A stretch of DNA of 7,111 bases from Pseudomonadota bacterium (GCA_030633645.1 DAOVRY010000031.1:1-7111), one strand, 5' to 3'. Positions 1-6,932 are shown, counted from the first letter of the stretch. Numbers and translations are program-made. Notes: generated by a model not told the origin, from the letters alone.

Positions 1-260
1 ACCTTTTTCTCTCTGTCGATAGCGTCCACGCTTTTTTCTGTATGTAACCCTATTCTCTTTTTTTCAAACCATGGGGGGGAAGCATAAAACATATCTTCAA
101 ACGATAAGGTGTCCCTGAGAACGAACGGCTGTTCACATGGTGTATATGCAGTCCTGGGCCTTCTTGTGTAAATATCAATCTGTGCTGGATTATTCAGCAC
201 CCTGAGGGTGTTTGCGCAGACAATGCATGCGCCACCTCCCCCAATCATGACAATCTTCAT
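1..260 (-). CDS. FAD/NAD(P)-dependent disulfide-reductase-like oxidoreductase, N-terminal fragment
   Basis: This partial gene starts at ATG 258-260 and runs off the left edge, leaving 86 codons. The protein begins MKIVMIGGGGAC, a beta-strand followed by a dinucleotide-binding turn (residues 3-12), and then an alpha-helix. An acidic or polar second strand (IDIYTRR, 28-34) follows. At residues 39-46 the motif YTPCEQPF matches the position and surroundings of the redox-active cysteine (Cys42 here) in CoA-disulfide reductases and NADH oxidases, whose motif is usually YxxCxLPY. The family uses FAD and NAD(P)H to reduce disulfides, persulfides or oxygen in the cytoplasm; the actual substrate cannot be told from this piece. 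An oddity is that the third position of GxGxxG is Cys12 and another cysteine follows at 15 (CIVC). A GGGGAG ribosome-binding site lies 6 nt upstream of the ATG. The call is sure at superfamily level and less sure at the CoA-disulfide-reductase-like level. Confidence 0.8.
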   Translation of the reverse strand, partial: MKIVMIGGGGACIVCANTLRVLNNPAQIDIYTRRPRTAYTPCEQPFVLRDTLSFEDMFYASPPWFEKKRIGLHTEKSVDAIDREKK

Positions 261-306
261 CCTGGTCTCCCCTTTTAAGATTGTTTTCCATTTCTGTGAC
301 AGGTAA

Positions 307-334
307 CATATAGTCAATAGATTTTGAGATGCAA
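307..334 (-). promoter_or_regulatory. Weak sigma70-like promoter for the oxidoreductase gene
   Basis: Read on the minus strand, TTGCAT (329-334) is followed after 16 nt by TATATG (307-312), which matches four of six -10 positions. It would start transcription about 40 nt before the ATG at 260. The -35 match is poor, so this is only the best candidate in the gap. Confidence 0.25.
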
Positions 335-406
335 GAAAAAAAATATGAATACTGTTCGTTGTCTGTTGTCAGTGGTGGGTTGAATTTATTTTTTCATCCG
401 ATTGGT

Positions 407-429
407 GCATACAAAAGGCTAGTGTATGC
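407..429. repeat. 7-bp inverted repeat in the divergent region
   Basis: GCATACA (407-413) and TGTATGC (423-429) are perfect reverse complements separated by 9 nt. The symmetry and the place between two divergent genes suit an operator for a dimeric repressor, but a match this short can occur by chance. Confidence 0.35.
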
Positions 430-524
430 TCATCGCAAGTCATTCAAAATCATTTTTTTCGATCCCCTCAATGGCCAATTGACAAGAATCGAGTGGCGTC
501 GCTAAATCATACAAAGGGGACTAC

Positions 525-1106
525 GTGCCGTTAGCATTTCATTCTTTGAGCCATGGCCCAATCGCCTTTGGTTTTTTCAACATCGAAACTGATCTTCTGC
601 TCCTGGAGAACTACTTCTTTTTCGCCCCTTGCTTCTGCACCATGGTCAAGCACATATCTGGGAAGCAGAGCCATGAAGCGGATGATATTGGCCTGGCTGG
701 CTACTTCATTGATCAACCAGAGGATACCGGCAACCTGACAGGTGCAATCCAGGGCACAGACCTCAGCGGTTTCATCGGCCATGTTTACCAAATGTTCCCG
801 TTTCCGCGAAACCCTGAGGAGTTCAAGCAGAAAGCGCGTGGAGGTGCAAACAGGTCTGTTGTGGAAGAACTACTCAGCAGATGGGCGCGATCTACCCAAA
901 TCCCGGTACTGGTGGAAGAGGGGGCACAGAGGGTTAGGATAGCCGAGTTCATCTTTAGCAAGGAGGTCTTTCCGGAATTGGCGGCCTACGTATGGCACGG
1001 CGGTATGCCAGGGTGGCAGGACAATATGAGGCCAGACTATGTCATTGCGATGAAGGAGGCAATTATCTCAAGCACATCCGCTATTTTTAAGGATTGTGAA
1101 TTTTAG
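525..1106 (+). CDS. Conserved-looking protein of unknown function, 193 aa
   Basis: I do not recognise a characterised family. The start is GTG 525, supported by AAAGGGGA at 513-520 with a 4-nt spacer; the next ATG (codon 40) would discard the strongly patterned N-terminus. Residues 7-32 (SLSHGPIAFGFFNIETDLLLLENYFF) look like a structured beta-rich segment rather than a signal peptide, and no transmembrane helix is convincing. A polar middle (50-80) is followed by an amphipathic helix (97-120, with NRSVVEELLSRW), and then by a C-terminal part with YVWHGGMPGWQDNMRPDY (155-172), which is rich in aromatic and Gly residues. There is no P-loop, zinc site or catalytic triad that I can name. It is a single-gene unit, divergent from the oxidoreductase and convergent with the ATPase gene, whose end is 11 nt away. 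It is likely a real gene given its length, start signal and protein-like composition. Confidence 0.75.
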   Translation: MPLAFHSLSHGPIAFGFFNIETDLLLLENYFFFAPCFCTMVKHISGKQSHEADDIGLAGYFIDQPEDTGNLTGAIQGTDLSGFIGHVYQMFPFPRNPEEFKQKARGGANRSVVEELLSRWARSTQIPVLVEEGAQRVRIAEFIFSKEVFPELAAYVWHGGMPGWQDNMRPDYVIAMKEAIISSTSAIFKDCEF

Positions 1107-1117
1107 GAACCTTCTAA

Positions 1118-1813
1118 CTATTCCATTGCCAAAAAGGTGTTCGGATCGAGCCTTATTACCGCATCAGATATCCCCTTGCGGTCGTGGTCTTTTAGGAGTT
1201 CTAAGAAGACCCCTGATGGGCTTGAAGATAACTGGATAATAAGACTGAAGAGATCATCCAGGTTGTTACAGGGAAACGGAATCCCTCTCTCATTTGCCTC
1301 AGTAATGTGTCGGTGTGTGAGGGCTGAAAGCCATACCTCTACCTGAAATTCTTGAGCTATCCTCATCAATCCCTCAAAAAGCTCCCTCCTGGTCTCAGCG
1401 AAATCAAGGCCGTCAATAATGAGGGTATCTGGTGCAAAATCTATTTCCTTCACCAGATTGTTGAGGTTCCCCCGAAGCCTTGTAAGGTCAAAGCTCTCTT
1501 TTAGATAGGCCAGGATTATCCTATTCTTATCTATGACAGCGCGAACCTCGTGTTCATCCTCTATGTTTAGGACCTTGACAAGATCGGAGAAGATAACATT
1601 GTAATAAGAGGTAACCTTTTCTGGTATATCTTTGAGGGAAATATGGACGAGTTTTTCCTCACGAAACAGCTTATCAAATGCAATGTTGATGAGGCATGAG
1701 GTCTTACCGAGCCCTGCACGGGCCATGAAAACGCCCAGATTTCCCTTGCCCAGTTCCTGGTAGGTTGACCCTTCCAGGATCTTTAGCGGGCTGACCTTAA
1801 AGAAATCTTTCAT
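1118..1813 (-). CDS. RecA/KaiC-like P-loop ATPase coupled to EF-G
   Basis: This is a 231-residue soluble protein. A Walker A motif, ARAGLGKTS, lies at residues 31-39 (Lys37, Thr38). A Walker B strand, TLIIDGLD, lies at 130-137 (Asp134). A following strand, [10 protein letters not shown] (160-169), sits where sensor residues occur. The C-terminal hairpin [13 protein letters not shown] (202-214) resembles the end of the KaiC/DnaB/RadA core. Together they indicate a single RecA-fold ATPase domain that fills the whole protein, with no visible DNA-binding or membrane part. Its role is unknown. The ATG overlaps the EF-G stop codon as ATGA (1810-1813), and a strong AAGGAGG lies inside the end of the EF-G gene with an 8-nt spacer, so it is probably made by translational coupling with EF-G. 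This suggests, but does not show, a link to translation or to the EF-G cycle. The ATPase fold is near certain; the function is open. Confidence 0.85.
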   Translation of the reverse strand: MKDFFKVSPLKILEGSTYQELGKGNLGVFMARAGLGKTSCLINIAFDKLFREEKLVHISLKDIPEKVTSYYNVIFSDLVKVLNIEDEHEVRAVIDKNRIILAYLKESFDLTRLRGNLNNLVKEIDFAPDTLIIDGLDFAETRRELFEGLMRIAQEFQVEVWLSALTHRHITEANERGIPFPCNNLDDLFSLIIQLSSSPSGVFLELLKDHDRKGISDAVIRLDPNTFLAME

Positions 1814-3897
1814 GATGTCCCCCTCCTTGCTTTGTCCTTATATGTAAGCTTGAGCTCCTCCTCAATCGATTCAGGAACCTTTGCATATCTGGAAAATTCC
1901 ATAGTGAACTCCGCTTTTCCTTGAGTCAGAGACCTCAGGGTGGTAGCGTATCCGAACATCTCTGCCAGAGGAACATCGGCCTCAATGGTAGTAAATACCC
2001 CGTCTTCTGCCGAGCTCATGATCAGGCCCCTGCGCTGATTGATGGAGGCCATAATGTTTCCCTGGAACTCAGACGGGCATTCTACCGATACCCTCATGAT
2101 CGGCTCTAGGATCACAGGCTTGGCCTTTAAATAGGCCTGCTTAAAGGCACCAATCGCAGCCTGTGCAAATGCTCGCTCTGACGAATCAACTTGATGGTGC
2201 TGCCCATCATTCACCGCAATCCTCACCCTTATAACCGGAAATCCTATTAGGCGGCCCTTTTTGAGACAAGACTGGAAGCCCTTATCAACAGCAGAGATAA
2301 ATTCAGTGGGGATGACGCCCCCTTTCACCTGATTGATAAATTCGTAGTTGATCCCACCTGATGGCTCCATGTACCCTGCCACTCTTCCATACTGGCCTGC
2401 CCCGCCGGTCTGCTTCTTATGGGTATAATTAAACTCTGCCCGTCGTGAGATAGCCTCCCTATAAGCAACCTGGGGGATCCCCGTGTCTACCTCTGCCCCG
2501 AATTCCCTTTTCATTCTTTCCACATATATCTCAAGATGCAATTCTCCCATCCCGGAGATAATGGTTTGGCCAGATTCCTGATCTACCTGTGCCCGAAAGG
2601 TAGGATCCTCCCTAGCAAATCGGTTAAGGGCTTTGGCCATTTTTGGGTTCGATTGGTTGTCCTTAGGTGATACGGTCAGAAAAATCACCGGTTCAGGGAC
2701 AAATATCGAGGTCATGGTATAGTTTAGGCGGCCATCGGTAAAGGTATCTCCTGAAAAGCAATCAACCCCGAAAAGGGCCACAATGTCACCTGCACCGGCC
2801 TCGCGGATATCCTCCATTTCATCGGCATGCATTCTTACCAGCCTTCCCGCCCTGATCCTCTTTCGTGTCCTGGTATTCACCAGATCATGCCCCTTTTCAA
2901 TAGAGCCCTGGTAAATCCTGAGATACGTGAGCTGCCCATAGGGTGTTACCTCCAACTTGAATGCAAGACTCACCAGGGGGTCATTCGAAGCTGAGGAGAG
3001 TGTCATCTCTTTTTCTTGCTGATCCATATCCAGTGCTGTATTCTCAATCTCTGCCGGCGACGGGAGGTAATCGGTGACTGCATCGAGCACTGATTGGACC
3101 CCAATATTCTTGTACGCCGATCCAACAAAGACCGGGGTAAGCTGTCTCAAAAGGGTCCCTCTCCTTACGGCCTCGTGGATCAGTGCCTCACTCACCCTGT
3201 CTTCGAAAACAGCCTCCATCAGCTCATCTGAAAACATGGCAGCAGCCTCCAGCAGTTCCTCTCTTCTGGCAACAGCCTCATCCATGAGGTAAGCTGGCAC
3301 CTCTCCGATCTTAACCTCCTCACCGAATAGCCCCCCAAAGTAAAGAGCCTTCATGGAAACCAGATCTATCACGCCGGAAAAGGCCTTTTCCAATCCTATG
3401 GGTATCTGCATGAGTACGGGATTATGATTCAATCTCTGGCGAAGCTGGCCTACAACCCGGTATGGATTGGCACCCACTCGATCGCATTTATTAATAAAGG
3501 CAATCCTCGGTACCTTATACCTGTTCATCTGCCGGTCAACAGTAATAGACTGGGATTGCACTCCTCCTACCGCACACAGCACCATTATTGAGCCGTCGAG
3601 CACCCTGAGAGCGCGTTCCACTTCGATGGTGAAATCCACGTGCCCCGGCGTGTCTATAACATTGATCTTATGTCCCTTCCATTCACAATAGGTAGCAGCA
3701 GAGGAGATGGTAATGCCTCGCTCTTTTTCCAGGTCCATGGAATCCATCTTCGCCCCAACCCCGTCCTTTCCCTTTACCTCATGGACTGCCAATATCCTTT
3801 TCGTATAGTAGAGTATTCGCTCGGTCAGGGTAGTCTTCCCCGCATCAATGTGCGCACTGATTCCGATGTTTCTTAAGTATTGAATATCATCAACCAT
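1810..3897 (-). CDS. fusA: Elongation factor G, spdEFG1/mtEFG1-like
   Basis: This is a translational GTPase of 695 residues, the usual EF-G length. In this branch it drives tRNA-mRNA translocation on the ribosome. GTPase motifs are all present: AHIDAGKTT (15-23), RGITI (60-64), DTPGH (82-86), NKCD (136-139) and GSA (259-261). Domain II lies near 308-400, domain III near 402-478 with GMGELHLE (449-456), domain IV near 480-600 with [11 protein letters not shown] and the tip loop [10 protein letters not shown] (564-573), and domain V thereafter with [31 protein letters not shown] (39-54), [15 protein letters not shown] and [13 protein letters not shown] closely resemble mitochondrial EF-G1, placing it in the spdEFG1 group; a separate spdEFG2 for recycling is expected elsewhere. 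An in-frame TTG at 3900 extends the frame by one codon, but ATG 3897 is preferred: it has AAGAG 6 nt upstream. It is the first gene of an operon with the ATPase gene, joined by a 4-nt overlap. No promoter is clear. Confidence 0.96.
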   Translation of the reverse strand: MVDDIQYLRNIGISAHIDAGKTTLTERILYYTKRILAVHEVKGKDGVGAKMDSMDLEKERGITISSAATYCEWKGHKINVIDTPGHVDFTIEVERALRVLDGSIMVLCAVGGVQSQSITVDRQMNRYKVPRIAFINKCDRVGANPYRVVGQLRQRLNHNPVLMQIPIGLEKAFSGVIDLVSMKALYFGGLFGEEVKIGEVPAYLMDEAVARREELLEAAAMFSDELMEAVFEDRVSEALIHEAVRRGTLLRQLTPVFVGSAYKNIGVQSVLDAVTDYLPSPAEIENTALDMDQQEKEMTLSSASNDPLVSLAFKLEVTPYGQLTYLRIYQGSIEKGHDLVNTRTRKRIRAGRLVRMHADEMEDIREAGAGDIVALFGVDCFSGDTFTDGRLNYTMTSIFVPEPVIFLTVSPKDNQSNPKMAKALNRFAREDPTFRAQVDQESGQTIISGMGELHLEIYVERMKREFGAEVDTGIPQVAYREAISRRAEFNYTHKKQTGGAGQYGRVAGYMEPSGGINYEFINQVKGGVIPTEFISAVDKGFQSCLKKGRLIGFPVIRVRIAVNDGQHHQVDSSERAFAQAAIGAFKQAYLKAKPVILEPIMRVSVECPSEFQGNIMASINQRRGLIMSSAEDGVFTTIEADVPLAEMFGYATTLRSLTQGKAEFTMEFSRYAKVPESIEEELKLTYKDKARRGTS

Positions 3898-4090
3898 CAA
3901 CAGCTCTTACTGCAAAAAATCCTTGTAATTATCACTGATACCGCGAGAGAGGCAGTCTGTTCAGAAAAAATCCCTTCTAAGCCTAATAAGTGGGTTTTGC
4001 AAGTGAAAACCAACTGAATTATGATAAAAAAGGATATGTCATGAAATATTATTCCGTGAGTCTACTGAAACCGTGAAGGTTAGCAATACG

Positions 4091-4119
4091 TTGACCGTCA
4101 GGCTGCCATCGTTTATAGT
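4091..4119 (+). promoter_or_regulatory. Sigma70 promoter for the small basic protein gene
   Basis: TTGACC (4091-4096, five of six) is followed by a 17-nt spacer and TATAGT (4114-4119, five of six). Transcription would start near 4126, giving a leader of about 70 nt that contains the inverted repeat at 4148-4179 and the ribosome-binding site at 4186-4190. This is the best promoter match in the window. Confidence 0.65.
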
Positions 4120-4147
4120 CTGAGTTGCCACGAACCAACAGTTAGTA

Positions 4148-4179
4148 CTATCAAGGGCTGACTACAACTCCCTTGATGG
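4148..4179 (+). promoter_or_regulatory. Leader stem-loop or operator just upstream of the ribosome-binding site
   Basis: ATCAAGGG (4150-4157) and CCCTTGAT (4170-4177) are perfect 8-bp reverse complements around a 12-nt loop. In RNA a T-G wobble and one more C-G pair extend the stem to 10 bp. It ends 6 nt before the GGAGA ribosome-binding site (4186-4190). The arm CTCCCTT (4168-4174) could instead pair with GGAG or AAGGG in the ribosome-binding region (4186-4195), so two exclusive structures are possible. The symmetry is also compatible with a repressor site in DNA. Confidence 0.45.
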
Positions 4180-4197
4180 ATAAATGGAGAAAGGGGT

Positions 4198-4524
4198 ATG
4201 GATGAGCTTGAGATAGAAAAAGGCTACGCCAATTTTCACAGGAAGCTCAACCGGATTCTCCGAAAAAAGGAGGTAAAAGCCTTCAAGGCATATGTGGCTG
4301 CCAACCCAATGCAAGCAGGCAGACTGTCCCATTGCCTGGGCCTCAGTGCCGAATTGGCAGAGGTAGAGATGTATAAGGCAATAGTGGGTCGCTCTGCGCT
4401 CCGGGATCTTCACCCCGAGGCTGTGGACTGGCTTAAGAAAAGAGGTATTGATTTTCCCGCCACACAATCGAGGAAGAGAGGAAGAGGAGGGAGAAGCACT
4501 TTCAGGAGGAAAAAAGGAGGGTAG
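4198..4524 (+). CDS. Small basic protein of unknown function, 108 aa
   Basis: The start is ATG 4198, with GGAGA (4186-4190) placed 7 nt upstream and a well-matched promoter further up, so this is a genuine gene and not a shadow. The protein is mostly helical. Residues 1-32 are charged (a short EKGYANFHRKLNRILRKK region), the middle (33-85) has alternating hydrophobic helices, including AYVAANPMQAGRLSHCLGLSA and AVDWLKKRGIDF, and the last 20 residues form an unstructured, strongly basic tail rich in Arg, Lys and Gly (from SRKRGRGG to RRKKGG). Such tails commonly bind RNA, DNA or ribosomes, so a nucleic-acid-associated role is an inference. There is no transmembrane helix, zinc site or known motif. 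It is a single-gene unit, divergent from EF-G and ending 6 nt from the convergent SPOR gene. I do not recognise the family. Confidence 0.75.
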   Translation: MDELEIEKGYANFHRKLNRILRKKEVKAFKAYVAANPMQAGRLSHCLGLSAELAEVEMYKAIVGRSALRDLHPEAVDWLKKRGIDFPATQSRKRGRGGRSTFRRKKGG

Positions 4525-4530
4525 CTTTGA

Positions 4531-5193
4531 TCAACTCCCTGGTCCGCTTGTTTCCGTAAGTTCATGAACAAAGAATTCCTCAATGATCCCTTCAGCTTTT
4601 AGCTTTTTCCCAAGCCGTAACGCCTCAGCCCTGTCTTGGTGCTTCCCGATGTAGACCCTGTACCATTTACCTTTTCCGGGGATAGCAACTTTTTTCCACC
4701 AAACATTATCTAGTCCTGTCTTGATTAACAGCCCGACCCTTTTCCGTGCATTTGCAGGATTTTGAAACGATCCGATGTGAAGACTATAGTAGGTTCTTTT
4801 CAGGCTTGCAGTGGTGTCCTTAGGGATAGCTTCTTCAAACGAATCACCTGCAGTTTTGGTTTCCAGGCTCAAGGGGGCGGGACCAACAGGTTCGCCAACA
4901 ATGCCAGGGCTTCCTGGTGGCTTCGCTTCACTAGCTACCTCGAGGGAAGAGGGAACTGAACGGGTTTCTTGAAGCGGTTCAATCTTTACGGAGGCTCGAT
5001 TAACAATGTGTTCACCTTCTGAAATACGCTCACTGGCCCTGTCTTCTTTCATGGGTTCCGAATGATACCCGAGCTTTGTTGCGCGATAGAGCAATTTCTT
5101 TAAATCTGGAGACGTCATCCACAGGCTGAAAAAAAGGACCACGCAAAAGAATATAAGAAAAATGGATCTCAGTGAAATTCGTCCTAACTTCAT
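4531..5193 (-). CDS. Membrane-anchored SPOR-domain protein
   Basis: This is a 220-residue bitopic membrane protein. A short basic N-terminus is followed by one transmembrane helix at about residues 8-26 (LRSIFLIFFCVVLFFSLW), then a long low-complexity linker (about 28-130) rich in Ser, Glu, Pro and Ala. A C-terminal SPOR domain spans about 134-209: YYSLHIGSFQNPANARK, then GKGKWYRVYIGKHQDRAEA (173-191) and a final helix and strand. SPOR domains bind glycan strands stripped of stem peptides, and this layout (cytoplasmic tip, one helix, periplasmic linker, SPOR) is that of FtsN, DedD and DamX type division proteins. The frame can be extended to GTG 5205, but ATG 5193 has GGTGAG 7 nt upstream and gives the more usual MKLGR start. 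A promoter candidate lies at 5274-5302. It could act in division or in other envelope processes. Confidence 0.88.
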   Translation of the reverse strand: MKLGRISLRSIFLIFFCVVLFFSLWMTSPDLKKLLYRATKLGYHSEPMKEDRASERISEGEHIVNRASVKIEPLQETRSVPSSLEVASEAKPPGSPGIVGEPVGPAPLSLETKTAGDSFEEAIPKDTTASLKRTYYSLHIGSFQNPANARKRVGLLIKTGLDNVWWKKVAIPGKGKWYRVYIGKHQDRAEALRLGKKLKAEGIIEEFFVHELTETSGPGS

Positions 5194-5229
5194 TGGAAAA
5201 CTCACCGGATATAACGTCTTTTCACTGCG

Positions 5230-5242
5230 CTGGTAGTACCAG
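5230..5242. repeat. 13-nt palindrome in the SPOR gene leader
   Basis: CTGGTAGTACCAG has perfect 6-bp arms around a single central base. It lies between the predicted transcription start near 5267 and the start codon at 5193. It could be a binding site for a dimeric regulator; as RNA its loop is too tight unless the inner pairs open. Confidence 0.35.
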
Positions 5243-5273
5243 ATGTGACAAAAAACTTGATGTCTATAAAGGA

Positions 5274-5302
5274 ATCTTAGTTGAAGAAACCTTGTACGTC
5301 AA
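5274..5302 (-). promoter_or_regulatory. Sigma70-like promoter for the SPOR-domain gene
   Basis: On the minus strand TTGACG (5297-5302, five of six) is followed by a 17-nt spacer and TAAGAT (5274-5279, four of six). Transcription would start about 74 nt before ATG 5193. Its presence suggests the SPOR gene is expressed apart from the exporter gene upstream, which ends at 5363. Confidence 0.5.
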
Positions 5303-5362
5303 AGGAAAAAGCATTCCAAGCATGGGGGCAAGTGATTTTATATTCCTTAGGTCGGGCGCCTT

Positions 5363-6799
5363 TTAAGGCGACGCTTTTTCCTCTGCTGGTTTCGCCATTT
5401 TTGGAAGACCTCTTCGTACTCTACCTCTTGTAAGTGATGCAAATATACCTCCAAAGCAGAGCAGGGAAAAGATAATAAATGCTGCCTTCATGCTCTTTAG
5501 AAACATCGGATAGTATTCTATGGTGATTTGAACCCTCCCAATAAATATAGCAAATATCACGGTAGCAATTCCCATGCTGATCATCATCCCCAGCAAGCGC
5601 ATCGTTCCCACTGAGCCAGATGCTACGCCGTAAAACCTCTTTTCAACGGAACCCATAATGGCGTTGGTGTTGGGAGACGCGAAAAGGGCAAAGCCAAAAC
5701 CGAGCAAAATTAACCTGGCTATAACGAACTCTAAGGTTGAGTTTTCATCCAAAAAAATGAATAGAACCAATCCAAGGGTTGTCAGGCTCATCCCTATTGA
5801 CGCAACGATCCGTGGTTCAACCCTATCTGAGAGCCTACCAGCAAAGGGTGAGAAAACAGCCTGCACAATGGGTTGTGAAATCAAAACGAGGCCTGCACTT
5901 TGAGGGCTCAGCCCTTTTACATACTGCAGGTAAAGACTCAAAAGGAACGCCACCGCAAATGTTGCACTATAATTAACGAGTGCTGCCAGATTAGAGAGGG
6001 CAAATACTCTATTTGTTTTGAAGAGATCTAGGTGGAAAACAGGGTTCTCTACCTTGGTTTCCCATGCAATAAATACCGCGATACTGAGAAACCCACAGAC
6101 AATGAGCCACAGACTCCTCATCCCTGGCAGCAGAGAAATGCCGTACATGATTGCCACTATTGCCAGGCTATATATTATGGAACCTAGAAGATCAAACTTC
6201 TCACCCCTTGCCTCAGCCCATTCTCCCTTCAATTTCCAGACCACAAGCGCAATACTTATCAATCCCAGTGGCACGGTTACCAGAAAAATGCTCCTCCAGG
6301 TAAAATGTTGCGTTAGCAATCCTCCCAAAAATGGGCCAAATGAAAGCCCTATATAAACTGCGGCCACATTTATGCCCAGAACCTTCCCCCTTTCCTGAGG
6401 AGGGAAAACAGAGGTGAGGATTGCTATTCCTGTGGCAAAGACCATTGAACTCCCAACGCCTTGAAAAATTCGAAACAGAATCAGCATGGGAGCAGATACT
6501 GAAATGGCCGAAAGGAAAGACGAAATGGTGAAAATCACCATACCGTAGGTGAAAATCTTCTTCCTTCCATGTATATCTGCCAGCCTTCCAAAGGGAACAA
6601 GAGATATTGCCGCAGCTAAGAGATAAGAGGTAGCAATCCAGGTCAACAAAATTGCGTCAATTCCAAACTCCTTCTCAATTGACGGAAGCGCAATGTTTAC
6701 GGCCGAACCCATAAAGGGTGTAACGAAAGCGCTTAATGTGGCAACCACTAATGCGGACCGTTTGCCTTGCGCACTATCCATCAATGATTTCTCTTTCAT
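5363..6799 (-). CDS. MFS multidrug-type exporter, DHA2 (14-TM) family
   Basis: This 478-residue inner-membrane protein is hydrophobic almost throughout and, by length and hydrophobic segments, fits the 14-helix proton:drug antiporters (EmrB/QacA group). Helix 1 carries FVTPFMGSAVNIALPSI (25-41), typical of this group. Motif A, GRLADIHGRKK (71-81), follows helix 2. Arg110 with QGVGSS (113-118) marks motif B in helix 4. GLSFGPFLGG (151-160) is the antiporter motif C in helix 5. A second, weaker motif A, GRLSDRVEPR (321-330), lies in the second half. Substrates cannot be predicted. ATG 6799 has no clear ribosome-binding site; ATG 6781 (codon 7) has AAAGAG 9 nt upstream and may be the true start. 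Its gene follows the repeat region, where a promoter candidate lies at 6933-6960. No outer-membrane or adaptor partner and no regulator gene lies beside it. Confidence 0.92.
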   Translation of the reverse strand: MKEKSLMDSAQGKRSALVVATLSAFVTPFMGSAVNIALPSIEKEFGIDAILLTWIATSYLLAAAISLVPFGRLADIHGRKKIFTYGMVIFTISSFLSAISVSAPMLILFRIFQGVGSSMVFATGIAILTSVFPPQERGKVLGINVAAVYIGLSFGPFLGGLLTQHFTWRSIFLVTVPLGLISIALVVWKLKGEWAEARGEKFDLLGSIIYSLAIVAIMYGISLLPGMRSLWLIVCGFLSIAVFIAWETKVENPVFHLDLFKTNRVFALSNLAALVNYSATFAVAFLLSLYLQYVKGLSPQSAGLVLISQPIVQAVFSPFAGRLSDRVEPRIVASIGMSLTTLGLVLFIFLDENSTLEFVIARLILLGFGFALFASPNTNAIMGSVEKRFYGVASGSVGTMRLLGMMISMGIATVIFAIFIGRVQITIEYYPMFLKSMKAAFIIFSLLCFGGIFASLTRGRVRRGLPKMAKPAEEKASP

Positions 6800-6868
6800 G
6801 ACGTGATTGTTGTGTTAATCGAAAGTTCTTCCAAAGGGCACTTTTAGGGGTTAAAGAGTCACATCTTC

Positions 6869-6932
6869 ACGGCCTGTCACCCAAACGGAAATCCCTTTGA
6901 GCGCTCATTAAAACGTTTTTTGCCAAGAAATC
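6869..6932. repeat. 64-bp direct repeat, copy 1
   Basis: This copy is identical to copy 2 (6967-7030) except for one base: C6904 against G7002. The unit is built from small symmetric modules: an imperfect hairpin at 6882-6899 (CAAA and GG paired with CC and TTTG around AAAT), the perfect palindrome GAGCGCTC (6899-6906), and the perfect palindrome AAAACGTTTT (6910-6919). It lies in the predicted leader of the exporter mRNA. Confidence 0.95.

Larger units (their letters stand above)
261..524. other. Divergent intergenic region
   Basis: This stretch separates the leftward oxidoreductase gene from the rightward 525-1106 gene, so it should hold both promoters. It is AT-rich. On the minus strand a weak sigma70-like pair, TTGCAT (329-334) and TATATG (307-312) with a 16-nt spacer, could serve the oxidoreductase. 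On the plus strand a perfect TTGACA (479-484) is followed by no convincing -10 box. A 7-bp inverted repeat lies at 407-429. No ORF or RNA gene is supported here. Confidence 0.5.
3898..4197. other. Divergent intergenic region between EF-G and the small basic protein gene
   Basis: These 300 nt carry a good plus-strand promoter (4091-4119) and a leader inverted repeat (4148-4179) for the rightward gene. Towards EF-G the best signal is GATAAT (3928-3933, minus strand), without a matching -35 box. A small stem, GGTTTT (3993-3998) with AAAACC (4006-4011), lies in the EF-G leader. I see no tRNA, no known riboswitch and no ORF. Confidence 0.6.

Noticed and set aside
479..507. Perfect TTGACA as promoter of the 525 gene
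   Set aside because: No -10 box with more than three matches occurs at 16-18 nt, and the resulting leader would barely contain the ribosome-binding site.
531..791. 86-codon open frame on the minus strand inside the 525-1106 gene
   Set aside because: It is fully contained in a longer gene that has a good start signal, and it has no recognisable domain.
3898..3900. TTG as the EF-G start codon
   Set aside because: The adjacent ATG at 3897 has better spacing to AAGAG and gives the family-like N-terminus; the TTG adds only one residue.
3996..4013. Sigma54-type promoter upstream of EF-G (TTGG ... TTGC on the minus strand)
   Set aside because: The GG and GC elements are one base too close for the -24/-12 spacing, and the CACG part is missing.
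4162..4467. 101-codon open frame on the minus strand opposite the small basic protein gene
   Set aside because: The plus-strand gene has a promoter, a ribosome-binding site and a more natural composition; this frame is its shadow.
5351..5380. Stem-loop at the exporter stop codon as a terminator
   Set aside because: CGCC-TTTTAA-GGCG (5357-5370) can pair, but reading in the exporter's direction no T-run follows. The T-run lies on the plus-strand side, where no gene needs it.
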